DNA of 64,000 nucleotides, taken from contig OZ023184.1 in NCBI GenBank assembly GCA_963995505.1, forward strand, positions 16,490,228 through 16,554,227, written 5' to 3'. The stretch is from Hypericum androsaemum (taxonomy: Eukaryota; Streptophyta; Magnoliopsida; Malpighiales; Hypericaceae). Under the pieces are notes generated by a model, which was given only the letters and a program-made list of their open reading frames with translations, ran no database searches and was not told the origin of the DNA. Positions 21,681-33,921 of this stretch are shown here, in pieces (position 1 is the stretch's first letter; every line of letters begins with the position of its first letter). The position numbers and the translations under genes were made by a program.

Positions 21681-22192
21681 GATAAGAAGACGGGCATACC
21701 AATAGTTGGCTTGTTTGGTTTCGCCTTCGGTGTCTCTTCAACCAGCAAAGTAAGGGTCCATGAGATCAAAACGAGATTTTGAATTCAGAAATATGATATA
21801 TATTTTACCCTAGATCCTATGGTAAAGAACCAGACATAGGTTCTCAAAATCAAGTTTATATCCAACTCATGTGTCGATTGACTTAAAAATAATTTTAACA
21901 CAATTCAATGTAAATCATTTAAAAAGATATTCCATCTACTTTATTTTGGCATTAAACGATACAAAATTTTAATGCTTAAATTTCATGTGACAATTGAATA
22001 ATCTTATCTTTTTCATTAAAGATATTTATATAACTGTAGGATTTATGAAAAAATATTTTCTACAGGTAGAGTAAAGAAATGATTTGGAGGTTTAGATTTA
22101 TCCAACCTCGACCCAACATACCCTAGAGTTATCATCTTCCCCCTACATTCGATTCTCCTAACAATGAATCGCATGCAAAGAGTTGGTCTGTT
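21681..22192. other. Flank between TRIM and LINE
   Basis: Shared with 40,765-41,273. Ends in AGAGTTGGTCTGTT (22,179-22,192), the left target-site duplication of the adjacent LINE. No gene assigned. Confidence 0.5.
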
Positions 22193-22366
22193 TTGGTGTA
22201 AATGGTGGGGTCACGCTCCTATATAAATACGAAGAGTACAGTCGAAAACAGCATAAGACGATCAACTCATAAACAAACCACCTAACGGGAGGGCCAAAGG
22301 CACCTCCTCAGCCTCAGAAGTGGGGTCCCCTCTTTCGAGGTTGCAGTCGCCAGCCTCAGTAAAACC

Positions 22367-22984
22367 CTATGGCGGTAAAAACCCAGTGGGAAAATCTGCT
22401 ACAAGAGGGAAAGAGCACCTCGGCAAGGTCAGAGTGATCCGCCTTGACGTAAGAACCGCTAAGTCTGATCCCCGTATATCATCACTGGCCAGACGGGTAC
22501 AACGGGGTAAGCTAACTCCCCGCAAATCATCAAGGTATCCCTCAACACAACATGCTAAAGGAACATCAAAAATAATACGGTCATACATAATCTCTAAAGC
22601 ATGCTTGGAGAGAGCGTCTGCCACTCGGTTACCCTCCCGCCAGGTATGCTGGATGGCGATTTCCCAACTCCTTGCCAAGAGCTCCCTCGCTCTGTAGATC
22701 AGTGTCGCCAGGGGGTGTGCTCGATCGACTGCACGCCCAATACACTGAATGGCCAGAGAAGAGTCCACCTCTACCTGAACCCTCCGAAACCCCCTCTCCC
22801 ATGAAAGCTCGAGCCCGAGGACCAAAGCCCAAAGCTCTGCAGCCAAGGAGGTGCAGCTCCCAATGCTCTTGACAAACCCGCATACCCAAATACCATCAGA
22901 GTCACGAATGATACCACCAGCCCTAGCAGGTCCCGAGTTATCCATCGAAGCCCCATCGGTATTGAGCTTGACAAAGCCAGCCAC
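22367..22984 (-). pseudogene. LINE ORF2: RNase H domain
   Basis: VKLNTDGASMDNSGPARAGG, AELWALVLGLEL, VEVDSSLAIQCI and WREGNRVADALSKHA supply the D-E-D-D pattern of RNase H1-like domains of plant LINEs. The frame is open for 205 codons, but it is separated from upstream ORF2 parts by breaks. Confidence 0.88.
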
Positions 22985-23116
22985 AGGACACTGCCAAGAG
23001 ACTAGGATCTCTCGACTAGGAGGTAACCAAGTATTTCGGTCTACCAGGATACGAGCAAACTCCTGTGCTTGTGAAGTGATGATGGAGGGGGGGGGGTACC
23101 CCGAGGTAGTGCCAGG

Positions 23117-23530
23117 TCAAAAAGCTGAGTCGCTCCGCCATCTCCAAAGCCACCAGCATGCCGTCACGAAGGTCGTAGGCCATGGAGGGTCCTCGGCGGA
23201 GGCATTAGTGCTTGAAATGTTGGCCCAGAGCCACCGGCGTGGGTCCGACTCAGTGTAAAAATCCCGTGGTGGCCGTGGTAGTATGGAAGCCCACACCAAC
23301 CTGGAAAACATGTAATCACGAGACATATGCATCAGGGACTCAGGTTCCACACCACATCTCGGGCACGTATCATCCTGAGTGAAGTGTCTCCGCGCCCTTT
23401 CCGCATTTGTCATCAATCTGCAATGGCAAAATAACCAAATGAAAAGCCGAATCCTCTCAGGAACCCGTAAGGTCCAAATCTGTCTCCATATCAGATCTTC
23501 TGGTGGCATCTCGTCATCCCTGCACAACAC
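23117..23530 (-). pseudogene. LINE ORF2: zinc-binding RT-associated domain
   Basis: IWTLRVPERIRLFIWLFCHC, TNAERARRHFTQDDTCPRCG and ESLMHMSRDY form the C-rich zf-RVT region that normally lies between RT and RNase H. An upstream piece, 24,403-23,594, is the RT thumb/connection (YLGAPTDLRQ, RMAGWKARSLSRAGRLTLAR). Confidence 0.85.
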
Positions 23531-24421
23531 CCTATAAAGGGACTGAGTAGAGAACCGCCTATCCTGAGTGAGGCTCTAAGATAGCGAATCAGTCTAGTCT
23601 AGCGAGACCTGCAAAAGAATCAAAGTCAGAGACCCAATAACATGTGGAGGGAGGAAAGCTTCCAGACGAGAAATATCCCAGCCATCCTCAAGGGACCAAT
23701 ACTCTGCCACCCGCTTTTTGGCCTCCTCAGCAGGAAGATCGCTAAGGAGGTAGTTCCGGAGAGGGGAGGGAAAGAGCCATGGGTCCTCCCAAAAGGACGT
23801 ACGGAGACCATTACCCACATTCTGACGAAGACTGAAGGCAAGGACTGGACGGGCCTTCACCATGGCCCGCCAGGTGGCAGAGGAGCCTCGCTTTGACTTA
23901 AGAAGGTCCAGGTCACCACCACCCCTACCATACTTGCCAATTAGAACACGCACCCAGAGGGGGTCCTGAGACTGGAGAAATCTCCAGGACAGCTTGGCAA
24001 AGGATGCCATATTGACCTTCCACATGGGCCGAAGGCCAAGGCCATCTGCCTCCTTAGGTAGGCACACGATATCCTTGCTAACAAGGTGGATCCGCTGGTG
24101 TCCATGATGGGTACCCCAGATGAACTCCCGAACATAGCAGTCCATATCCCAACAGAGCCCTGCTGGCAGCAGGTCTGTCTGCATTGTATGGGCAGGGATA
24201 GAAGAGAGGACCGACCGAGCAAGTGTCAGACGCCCTGCCCTGCTCAAGGATCTCGCCTTCCATCCCGCCATCCTACCACAAAGCTTATCAAGGATGTAGT
24301 GGTTGGACTGACGACGATCCTGTCTGAGGTCAGTGGGGGCACCCAAGTACTGGCCCAAATCTAAAGTCAGAGGGATACCCATCACATCGCTGATCTGGCT
24401 CACAAGCTCAGGGTCAACATT

Positions 24422-25210
24422 TTAGGAAACTATGACCTTGGACTTAGGCAGGCTAACTCGTTGCCCCGAACAGCCACAGAAGGTCTCTAAGAGGTCACGA
24501 ACTACCCTAGCCTGGGTAATAGAGGCCTCACAAATAAGGATTAGATCATCGGTGAACATCAGCTGTGAAAGAGGAGGCGCATGGCGCGTAAGTTGGACGG
24601 GCACCCATACACCATCCTGAACGAGCTGCTCAATAGCATGCGAGAGTCTCTCCATACAGAGAACAAACAAGTAAGGAGAAATGGGATTACCCTGACGAAT
24701 CTCACGGGTTGGGGAGAAGGCATCAGTCTTCCCCCCATTCCACAGGACCCACATCGAGGCAGTCGAAATACACTCCATAATCCAAGAGAAAAAGGTCACG
24801 GGCAAACCAGACAGGGTGAGCGTCTCCTGAAGGAAGTTCCAGCTAAGTCGGTCATAAGCCTTCTCATGATCCAGCTTAATAACCATCCAGCCGATCTCAC
24901 CCTTCCTCTGGTGCATAAAGTGTACCACCTCCCGAAGGATGACTATGTTGTCCGACATATAGGGGCTCAGGATAAAGCTGGACTGCGTCGGACTAACCAT
25001 GGTATCCAGGAGGGGCTTCAGTCTGCCCACCAGGATCTTAGTAATGATCTTATAAAGAACACTACATAGGCTGATGGGATGAAATTGGGTGAAAGACTCG
25101 AGCGTCGAAACTTTAAAGAGGAGAGTGATCAAGGTAGTGTTGAAGTGGGGAGGGAGACGACCACTGCGGAAGAACTCCTGGACCTGAGCACACACCGAGT
25201 CACCAACCAC
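24422..25210 (-). pseudogene. LINE ORF2: reverse transcriptase
   Basis: FHPISLCSVLYKIITKILVG, VIKLDHEKAYDRLSWNFL, GNPISPYLFVLCMERLSHAI and LMFTDDLILICEAS are RT blocks in order. The catalytic box is FTDD, where plant LINEs usually have FADD. 262 codons open, with breaks on both sides. Confidence 0.9.
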
Positions 25211-25782
25211 CTCTCAACACTTCTGAAAGAAAATGGCCTAGTACCCATCCTCGCCCGGGGCCTTTTAGGGCCCCATCTGGAACAAGCCATCGCGAATCTC
25301 CGCACGGAAAGTAGGGTCACACAAGCCAGAAAGCAGACTATCATCCAGGACAGGAAAACCATTCCGTAATGGGAAGGCCTGCCTGAATGGCTCCTCCTCG
25401 GAGTACAAGCTCCTGAAGTGATCCACTGCCAAGGCAGAAAGGGAGTCCTGGTCCCAAAGCCACTCACCATCAGGGGAGAGAAGCCCACACACTCGATTCC
25501 CATGCCTATGCACAATAGTCGAAGTATGAAAGAAGCTGGTATTGCGGTCCCCATCAGCAATCTACTGTTCTCTGGACTTCTGCTTCCAGAAGAGCGCCTC
25601 CTGATCAAGGATACCTTCCAACTCAATACGTAGCTTATCCTCAAGCTAAAGTAGGCCACTCGTAGTGCCCACCTCCAGTGACCTCTGGACACCTCCCAGT
25701 TTAGCAATACATCTATCCTTACGCCGGAGGATATTTCCAAATACGTCACGGTTCTACTCACGTAGAGCCGGGCTGAGAGACT

Positions 25783-26613
25783 CTAAAGCACTACTCGCCA
25801 TGGAAGGCATTGGCCACTGGGTGTCAAGGAAAGGCATGAAGTCCGTATGGAGAAGCCAAGCAGCCTGGAAGCGAAAGGGCCTCTCTCTCCTACTCCCCCC
25901 TTGCTCGGCCTAAACTCGAGTAGGATCGGGGAATAATCAGAGGCAACACGTGGGAGATGTCTAACAACCGCCTCCGGCCAGTCTAATCGCCAATCCTCAT
26001 TACACAAAACTCGGTCAAGATGCTTTGAGACCAGGGTGGAAGTCTCACGGCCACGAGCCCAAGTGAACCTTGGTCCCAGAAACCCGACATCAATGAGGCC
26101 TAAGGTATCAATGTGCTCTGCGAAGTGTAAGTTCTGGTCCGAGAGTCCTCCTGAGCCTCCATACCGCTCGTCGAGGGACCGGATATCATTGAAGTCCCCT
26201 CCAAGAATCCAAGGTCCAATAATGGTGGCACTGAGGGCAATAAATTGATTCCACATACCTTGACGCTCGGTAGGTCTAGGACTCGCATAAACAGCAGCGA
26301 GCTAAATGGTATCCTGATGGTGGTTGACCCTCGCCAGAATAAACTGGGTATCCCGAACTCGAATAGAGATCTGAACAGTGGGCTCATTCCAGAGGAGCCA
26401 GATACCCCCACTAAGTCCGGTCGCCTCGACACGCTCAACATTCGAGAAGCCCAGATGCTGGCAAACCCTATCGGCTTTGCTCCCCAAAATTTGGGGCTCC
26501 AGAATAACTAGGATACTCGGTTGATGTTGCTGAATCAAGCTCCTCATGACTTGCAGAAAGCGGGGGCTTCCAGCACCACAACAGTTCCAAAATAAAATAG
26601 ACAGGCTCGACAT
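25783..26613 (-). pseudogene. LINE ORF2: APE-type endonuclease
   Basis: Starts MSSLSILFWNCCGAGSPRFL and contains GGIWLLWN, WILGGDFNDIRSLDERYGGS, FTWARGR and VASDYSPILLEF, the standard nick-making domain of plant LINEs. A stop (near 26,302) and a frameshift split it into two pieces. Confidence 0.88.
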
Positions 26614-26681
26614 GAAATAAATAATAGCAGAACGGGATAGGAAGGATGAGAGGAAGAAAGTGCAAACAGTGGGTCGAGAAA

Positions 26682-28398
26682 TTAGGTGGACATGGTCGTC
26701 ATGCCCATTCCTTCACCGCTCTCGGGTCTGTTCGTCAATTCGGGTACTTGCGGATGGGCTGGAGTAGTTGGTTCCACCGGGCCGGGTCCAAATATCCCAC
26801 TTGGAGCTACAGCTGGGTCACCTCCATGGGCCCAAAATATGGGCCCACCAGCCTGAGGCTCATCAATGGCCTCTTGCTCTGTGTCTTCCATCACCGTGGG
26901 CTCCTTGCTTGGTTGGGCCTCATTCCTCTGATCCAGCTGGGTAGGTGAGATCAGGTACTTATTTGGATTGGGTCGGCCCACACTTGAAGGACCCATTTTC
27001 TTGAATTGTGGCAAGGTGGGTTGTTTTTCCAAAATTGGGCCGCAAATTCCTTTGGCGGGCCTTGTGCATTTTTTGTTTTTCTTTGGGCCCCCATCTTCGC
27101 TTAGCTCCTCTTCTTCTTGGGCCTTCATTTTATTGCTTTTCTTCCCCTTCTTATCTTGAGAGACATGAATCGAGGGTTTTCTACCTGAAAAGGGGCAATT
27201 AGACAAGTCAGAAGTAGGAGCCTTTGAGACAAATTTGGTAGGAGCAGGTAAAGCAGAAATCTGAGATAAAGTAAAAGTCTGCGAATTAGAGCTAGTTGAG
27301 GGAAAATCGGGGAGAGAGGTAGGCGATAGAGCAGCAGCAACAGAGTCACGGGTCTGCCCTCTTTGACCCGTGATTTTTCCTTTTCCCAATCGAGGTTGGG
27401 GGGTTATCTGCGCAGGGGGTTGGCATTGTTGTGTGTGGCTTAAAATGGAAGTGGCAGTTTGGCGATGGTTCGAGGCATTGGGGACCGCGCCAGGCATCTT
27501 CCCGTTGACTGTGTTGCCCAGAATAATTTTTGGCGAGTCAAGTACAACAAATCGGTTGCCTGCGGGGTGGTTCGTAACATCTTGACGAGGCGGTCTGCGG
27601 TTCCGATGAGCCACCGTCATCCAAGGTCTGAGGTTTGGCTCCATCTTTGAGGCTTCGGGGCCTTGAGGGCTAGGTTCCGGTTGTGCGCCTTGAATACCAG
27701 TTTTCGGTGAGGTTTCAGGTTGGTTAGTCGGCTGGCTCGAACTATTTTTGGCTACAAGTTCAGTGGCAGGACATGGCTTATCCGGGCACCCCTCGGCTTG
27801 GTGGCCATACCTACCACATCGGAGACAGATGGTGTGGAGAGCTTCGTATTCCATACGGTATCGCTGCTCATTCACGATGATGATTCCGGGAAGGGACTTG
27901 CTCAGGTCGATTTCAATACACACCCGAGCATACCGGCCTTGTTGAGCTGTGGTAGTAGTTTGGTCCACTTTAATGGGGTTACCAATGGCTCGAGCGATGC
28001 CCATGAGAACCGGAGGGTCGTAGAAATAGAAGGGTAGCCCAGAGATACGCGTCCAAATCGGGGTCGAGAAAAGTGCCGCTGAGCTGGGGTTGAAGTCCGG
28101 TCGCCACCGTTTCACAGTTAGGTAGTTACCAAAGATGGTCCACGGGCCTTCCGTCATCACTCTCTCCAGGTCAGGTTTCTATCTCGAACCTCGCCAGGTA
28201 GAAACCATTAAGGAGATCGAACAAGGTGAACTGACCGCAGGGCTGCCAAAGTCCGCGAACCCGCTTATCCATGGTTTGAAAGGCGAGGGAGTGTCCTAGC
28301 AGCTTCACGACAAGGCAGTTTGTCCATTGACCGGTGAGTTCTTGAACAATGCTCTGATGAATTTGGACTTTTGGTGGACTTGTTGGACCATCCGCCAT
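26682..28398 (-). pseudogene. LINE ORF1: DUF4283 and CCHC nucleocapsid-like protein
   Basis: The N-terminal piece (28,398-28,171; MADGPTSPPKVQIHQSIVQE) joins by a frameshift to a 492-codon frame. That frame begins EGPWTIFGNYLTVKRW and has a zinc knuckle CLRCGRYGHQAEGC (CX2CX4HX4C). A long Pro/Ser/Gln-rich tail follows. This layout is typical of plant LINE ORF1. Confidence 0.88.
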
Positions 28399-28814
28399 TT
28401 TGAATCGAAGAAGTCCCTCTTGGATCAGATCCCGATTTTTGTCTAATCCAGGGACTAGGATGGACGAGGCAACTAGCTTATCTTTAAAAGAAAGTGGCGT
28501 TCCGTCGGGTGGTTTGTCCGGTGGGTGGTTTGTCCGGTGTTGTCCAGTTCCATGGCCACTTCAGCTTGGGGGCTTGGGTCTTGCGGGTTGGTCGAGTCAA
28601 CAGCTGGTTTATGCACCAGATGCGGTGGGACGAAGGTTGAGGATGTTGGGCATGCGTTTGTTGATTCCATGAGGGACATGTTCCCGGCCAGCCGGAGTGG
28701 AAGTCCGGTAGCCGGGAGAGGTGAGCTAATTGGAAAACTCTCAGGCTCGTTTCCCAAGTCAGAGGAAATAGAAGGGTAGCACTGTACTAGATTATCAAAG
28801 AGAGTTGGTCTGTT

Positions 28815-29654
28815 CGGTGCGAGAAGGGACCAAATTTCTGTCCACCTCGTGGTGTGCATTTTTGGTCGAGGCGAGATCCTTGCCCATTTCGCCGCGGATC
28901 CACTTTTCATGGAGAGAAGGGACCAGAAAATCTGTCCTCTTCTTATCGAGGTTCTTTGGCCGCTGCAAGTATCCAGCTGTTGGCTTGGTTACGCGCTTCA
29001 TTTTTTAATGTGCTTACTAGCCACGGATTTTTATTTTTTTCTATTGTTGGTTTTTCTACGATGGAGGTTGCTGTTACAACCTCTTACTGTTATTATGTTC
29101 AAGAGTGGTTTGAATGTCTATTTTGGTCAAGTCTATAGTGATAACCTAAATTGAGATTTAGGTTGTTGTTGACTACTTGCTTCTAGCATAACTTGAGTAT
29201 CTCATATGGAGTTTGGACATTAATATTAATTATTTTTGGTAAATTATTCTCAGAATCCTAATATTTGGTAATATTGTATTTCGCGTCTCTCAATTTTCAA
29301 ATATAATTTTTTCGTATGTCGTATTCACTTTTATTAGAGTCTTGAGTACATCATCAATTAATTTTTTAATGTAAAATAATTTTTATACTCCTACGAAAAG
29401 TTTAAATAAAACATTAATTGTCCCTCCCTCATCCACGTCAGCTCCATCCATGTTCACAACTGCCGAAAAAAACTTGCGGGCCATCGAGGAATCTCTGTGG
29501 TGTGACCCGTCATGGAACCAAGGAACGTGACGTGGACCATGGCAGACCAACTGCCATTGGAGGACATGGACCTGACCCAGGATGTTAAGCCAAAATAAGG
29601 GGGAGTAGATTTGATCTTGGAAGGCCAAATTCAACCAGGATCGTCCTGGACGAT
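28815..29654. other. Right flank of the LINE, conserved spacer
   Basis: Shared with 41,274-42,110. Positions 28,815-29,140 have open plus-strand frames with no recognised domain and end in a LINE-like tail. No gene assigned. Confidence 0.35.
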
Positions 29655-29865
29655 CCAATGATTTATTTAGTTACGATTCAATAGTTTATTTAGTTATGAT
29701 TCAATGGTCTACCTAATTATGATTTAATGGTCCTTTTTTTCTGACCTGGATAAATCGGGACTGTCCCAGTTATCCAGTTACGATTCAATGGTTTATTCAG
29801 TTACAATTCAATAGTTTACTCAGTTACGATTCAATGGTTTATCCAGTTACGATTCAATGGTTGTG
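29655..29865. repeat. Minisatellite, ~22-bp GTTACGATTCAATGGTTTAT units
   Basis: About nine imperfect units of CAGTTACGATTCAATGGTTT with variants, interrupted once by a GC-rich stretch. Homologous array at 42,105-42,318. Confidence 0.88.
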
Positions 29866-29939
29866 GACTTTTTTTATTTTACCCCCATATTTTTACATTT
29901 TTGCAAAATAATTTCCGCGTGTCCTTCAATAAAAATTCT

Positions 29940-30300
29940 CCAACACCGTGCTGGATTTGGCCTCCAGGACCAAATCCGGTCCCAAGTAAGGGACTATGCA
30001 CTACCGTCCCAACAGGAGTCCACGGCCTTTGGAAGTTGCGACGGTAGCCCTAGCGGCGAATAAAGCGGGCTGGATTAGGCGACATTCCGGAGCTAAGCCA
30101 ACGGTCGCGGGTCCCGATGGAAACTCGCGGCGGTTTCTACCTTGTACCCAAAATTCATTTTGGTGACCCAAGCGGAAGGTTGCTGCGATTTTATCTTTCT
30201 TGGACAACCGCGATGCTTCCGGTGAGATGAAAGGTGTATATGGGAGACAGTACGCTACCGTTCATTGACGCCACAATTGTAGTCGAGGCTAATAGAAGAC
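29940..30300 (+). other. GC-richer, coding-like block of unknown origin
   Basis: Stands out from its AT-rich surroundings and is kept in the second segment (42,410-42,745). One plus-strand frame reads ETRGGFYLVPKIHFGDPSGR and on to a LRFYLSW stretch, which looks like real protein, but I do not recognise the family. No start or splice context is evident. Confidence 0.3.
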
Positions 30301-31184
30301 CTTGACAGTTGGGTCATCCATGTTTAATTGAAGCAACCTAAAAATTAAGGTTCTTCCCAAGAATTGGAAATTTTTGTTAGGGTTCAATCTTTATCAATTT
30401 TTGGTCAAATCTTTCAGGGTTTAGAAAAAAGATTTTCGCCGAAGGCAATTACCAAAGCTCACCGGAAAAGATTATCGGAAATTGGTGTTCGTTGGAAAAG
30501 ACATCCGAAAGTTGATTTTCGTCGAAAAAGATGACTAGAGACTTGAGTTAGCCAGACAAGGGTATAAAATTTATTTGAAAGATAAAATAATAATAAAATT
30601 ACTGATGACATCAGCGAGAGACCCGAGAGTATAATAAAACTATTTACGGAAAGACTGGAAAATTATTTCTCGAAACAGAGAAACGCGAGGGACGATACTA
30701 TCAAATCCCAGAAAACTCAGAATAATTTACCATTTATTTTTCATTTGATTAATAAAGTCCGCATTTATATAAAAAATAGATTTATAAGTATCCGCTCGGC
30801 ATTAAACCAAACAACAACAAAAATTAAGAGAAGTATATGAAATAAAAAACCTTTAGATGTAGCCAAGGGGAAGGTATTAACATAGAATAAGTAAAATATT
30901 ATAGATCACTTAAAAAAAATATCATTTAATTTTCGAGGTCGGAATAAAGATAACCTCTATTTTAAAAGCCTTCAGATGCAGAATGCTCTTCAATTTCGGT
31001 CTTAGCTTGTTTTCTGAAACACATTTCCTATTATGTCATGGATGTAACGTGGAAAAAAATTGCCATTTGTTGTATCAAATATTCGTACTTTTATCAGTTG
31101 CATTTTTTTAACAGGATCACAGAAGTGGATGCAACAATCAAGACACCATAGCAGATGCACACGAGATCGAGGCAACATGAAGGA
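30301..31184. other. Spacer
   Basis: AT-rich, no gene. Contains ACCGGAAAAGATTATCGG-type degenerate repeats at 30,455-30,535 and the spacer motif also found at 1,035-1,150. Confidence 0.35.
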
Positions 31185-31262
31185 TGGGAACCACCTCCCG
31201 TAGGGTGGATAAAGCTTAATTTAGATGAAACCATATTCCGCGCTACCGTCGCAAAAGATGAA
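31185..31262 (+). mobile_element. LINE RNase H N-terminal scrap
   Basis: The plus-strand frame reads WEPPPVGWIKLNLDETIF, the usual start of the LINE RNase H domain (the usual DGA reads DET here). Nothing else of the element remains. Copies at 43,643-43,720 and 53,273-53,350. Confidence 0.6.
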
Positions 31263-31690
31263 CTTGAACATTCGACTTTGTATTAAAATTCTAATTCTCT
31301 AACAGAATACTCCGTGGTATCGTAAAAAATGGGTGGCGGCTAAATGTTGATACTGAACACCCATGGCTAAACTGCTCATTGATCTTCTTCGGGATCTATC
31401 TATGTTTGAAGATTAGACAGAAATATTTGCTTTTGCCAATATTATGTGTTGTATTGTGGATAAGACATCCCAACTTAAATGTGTAACATCTATATTTTAT
31501 AATCGAATTATGAAAAACTTAAAATGAAACTGAAATGGACACAAAATAGTAAAATCAAATATCTCTCCTCCCCCATCTGTGGTACAAGATTAATGACCAC
31601 TCGACCACATTTAACAATATCTAACATGCTTATTTTCTAAATTCACAAATGAAGTTCTACAAAAGTCTCATCCTCTAGGCACAACTCTCT

Positions 31691-33921
31691 TCATGGACAA
31701 AAAAACCCTCTTCCTGGTCCTCCATAAAAAATGTTCATACCCATGTCAGGTCTTAATTCGGGAGAGCCAATGCTTACATCATAGCAGTCATTATTGAAAA
31801 CACGTTTCCTAAGAGAGGACAATAAAACTTTTTGATACCCCGGAACCTCAATATTGCTCACAAAAGCAGCTCTTCCATACCCTTCGTTAGGAAAATGTCC
31901 ACTTCCCATTTGACTTGTCGTGTGGACACCGCTACTCTCTGTGTTTAATACTTCCCCGCCAAATGTTACATAAGATGCAGCAGCTTTGAGTTCGGGTAGT
32001 AGTTGCCCTGGCCAATATCCAACCTCCTCTTTCTCGGGGCCAACCAATAGGAACCAGTCTCCAGAATCTTTAGCCTGCCAAAAATAGTTCGATGAAATCA
32101 AAATCATGCCAATTAACTAAAAAAAAAACAAAATCTTATTGGAACAATTGCTGAAGTAGAAAATTGGGATTGAATATTTACCTTTTCAATGGACAGAGTA
32201 AATCGATACTGAGTACTATCATAAATTGATACAGAATTAAGGGCGCCTCCGATAGTAACTTTGGGATTTGTGTGAACGAAGCCAGAGCATAACAAATCGA
32301 AGCATCCAATTTGTTCAAATTTATCAGCCTGATATTAAAAATATATATAATCATGAAGAAAATAGGAAACCAAACAGATTGCTGTTTTTAAGGGACATCA
32401 ACTAGTACTGAAAGACATACTTGCCAACCAGCTTCAATTGAGTTAAAATTTACTAAATGATCGTTAGAATTGAGCCAGATCCGAGTTAAGCTGTACTCCT
32501 TTTTTCCATCCACGTGAGGTGCCCAAATGTTGAGAGATGCTGTTGCTCCAAAATATGCCTCAGGGCCAATACCTGCTACTGCATACTGTAACAAATAAGA
32601 TACAAAATAAAAGAGATTAATTAAGTCTTTTGAAATTTTAAAAGGATGAAGGTCAGTGACCAATATATGTGGTGGTAAGCAAGTATTGTTGTACGGCAAG
32701 TAGTTGTTGGTGCGCAGAAATGAATTTTATTTAATAATCGACGGGAAAAGATTCGCTAAATTTTATTCATCAGAAAAAAGTAGGTAGATAAATTTTAAAA
32801 TAAGTTAACCCCATTCAAATTATCTTAGTAAGCATCTAGACATGACGTGAATGGAATATTCGACGAAGCAATATTCATTGTAAAGGATGTCAAGAAAGTC
32901 AAAGTCAAAAAGTTGCAAGCGAAATCGGAGGTCCTCTTTGGAAAATTCTCATAACTCGGTATCCGTTGTAAGGAATACCCATAACAAAGACTTCACAAGT
33001 ACATTAAACTCTTAGTTATTTGATGGGCCAAAAGCAAAATTTGACATTAATACATTCAATGATTGAGAATTCAGAAGCACAAGTTTGACATGAAATAATA
33101 CTACAAAACGGACCTTAGACATGCTATTTATAAAAAAAATAATACGAATCTTAAATAACACTACTATATCTCATGGTTTTGACAAATAGAATAAAATAAC
33201 TAAGAATATATGAACTCACCTCGGGACCTGTATGAATTGCTTTTTTAACCGGTGTATGTTCCATCGAAAATCTTTTAAGAGAATTAGCTCTTAAAATATT
33301 TTCTTCTTTTACTCTTCGAATTGGAATTATTCTTTATGAACATTCTTCATCATTTGCATTCCACAATTGAAAATTCTTTGTTGCATTAAACCAATTTGAT
33401 CTTTTTGGCAGCTCCTAAATATTCAATATAATAAGATTCTCATAAGTAATTAATTGTTGTTTAATCCTAAGAGAAACTGAAGGACTTCAATTCTAACCAT
33501 GATCAAAACATTATTTTTATTACCGTTGGTATTTTCCCCTTCAATAAAGGATGATTAAAAGCTGTTTGTGAAATAACACGCAGTCTATAAGATCACCATC
33601 GGGACTCTACATATTATAGAAGTCCCCGAACAAAAAAATAGTTAGGAAAACTAGAAAAAATCTTATCATGAATTAAAAAGAATATATAATTTGTATAAAA
33701 CACTAAAATTCATTAAGAAGTACCTCTATAGTCTTCTTGGCATGCTTATTAATCTTCATGAGGTAATCTCTCATCATTTTCTCGTTTATCACTTCATCTG
33801 CTTCATGAAAACTATTGTTCGGATCAAGACAAAGTACATTACAAATTGAAAAGACAATAAAGAGAAAGCAGAACAACAATGTTGTGAATGGTTGCGTCAT
33901 AATAAGGCGACCAGAAGTCAT
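31691..33921 (-). pseudogene. Neprosin gene B: exon 5 missing, frameshift and stop
   Basis: Exons: 1, 33,921-33,724 (signal peptide TLLFCFLFIVFSICNVL); 2, 33,606-33,524 (83 bp instead of 87, a 4-bp deletion after FHKQ); 3, 33,414-33,220 (TAA after NDEECS); 4, 32,585-32,421 (YFGATASLNIWAPHVDG, NSIEAGWQ); 6, 32,328-32,182 (IGCFDLLCSGFVHTNPKV); 7, 32,074-31,691 ([32 protein letters not shown], terminal GGPGRGFFCP). Exon 5 is absent: only 92 bp of intron-like sequence separate exons 4 and 6. Exons 4, 6 and 7 are open and keep both catalytic-site Glu. Older pseudogene than A. Confidence 0.9.

Larger units (their letters stand above)
22193..28800 (-). mobile_element. Near full-length LINE (L1-like, CCHC ORF1, EN-RT-RNase H ORF2)
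   Basis: 6.6 kb flanked by a 14-bp direct repeat AGAGTTGGTCTGTT (22,179-22,192 and 28,801-28,814). The unoccupied site with a single copy of the repeat is preserved at 41,260-41,273 in the duplicated segment. On the minus strand the order is ORF1, endonuclease, RT, zinc-binding domain, RNase H. The 3' end shows only a very short A run. Several frameshifts and stops make it non-autonomous now. Confidence 0.95.

Noticed and set aside
22320..23258. Plus-strand open frames in 22.3-28.0 kb as genes
   Set aside because: They are antisense shadows of the minus-strand LINE ORFs, which carry the recognisable RT, endonuclease and RNase H motifs.
29383..29658. Minus-strand 91-codon frame (copy at 41,838-42,113) as a conserved small gene
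   Set aside because: No recognisable motif and it runs into the minisatellite; conservation is explained by the segmental duplication.
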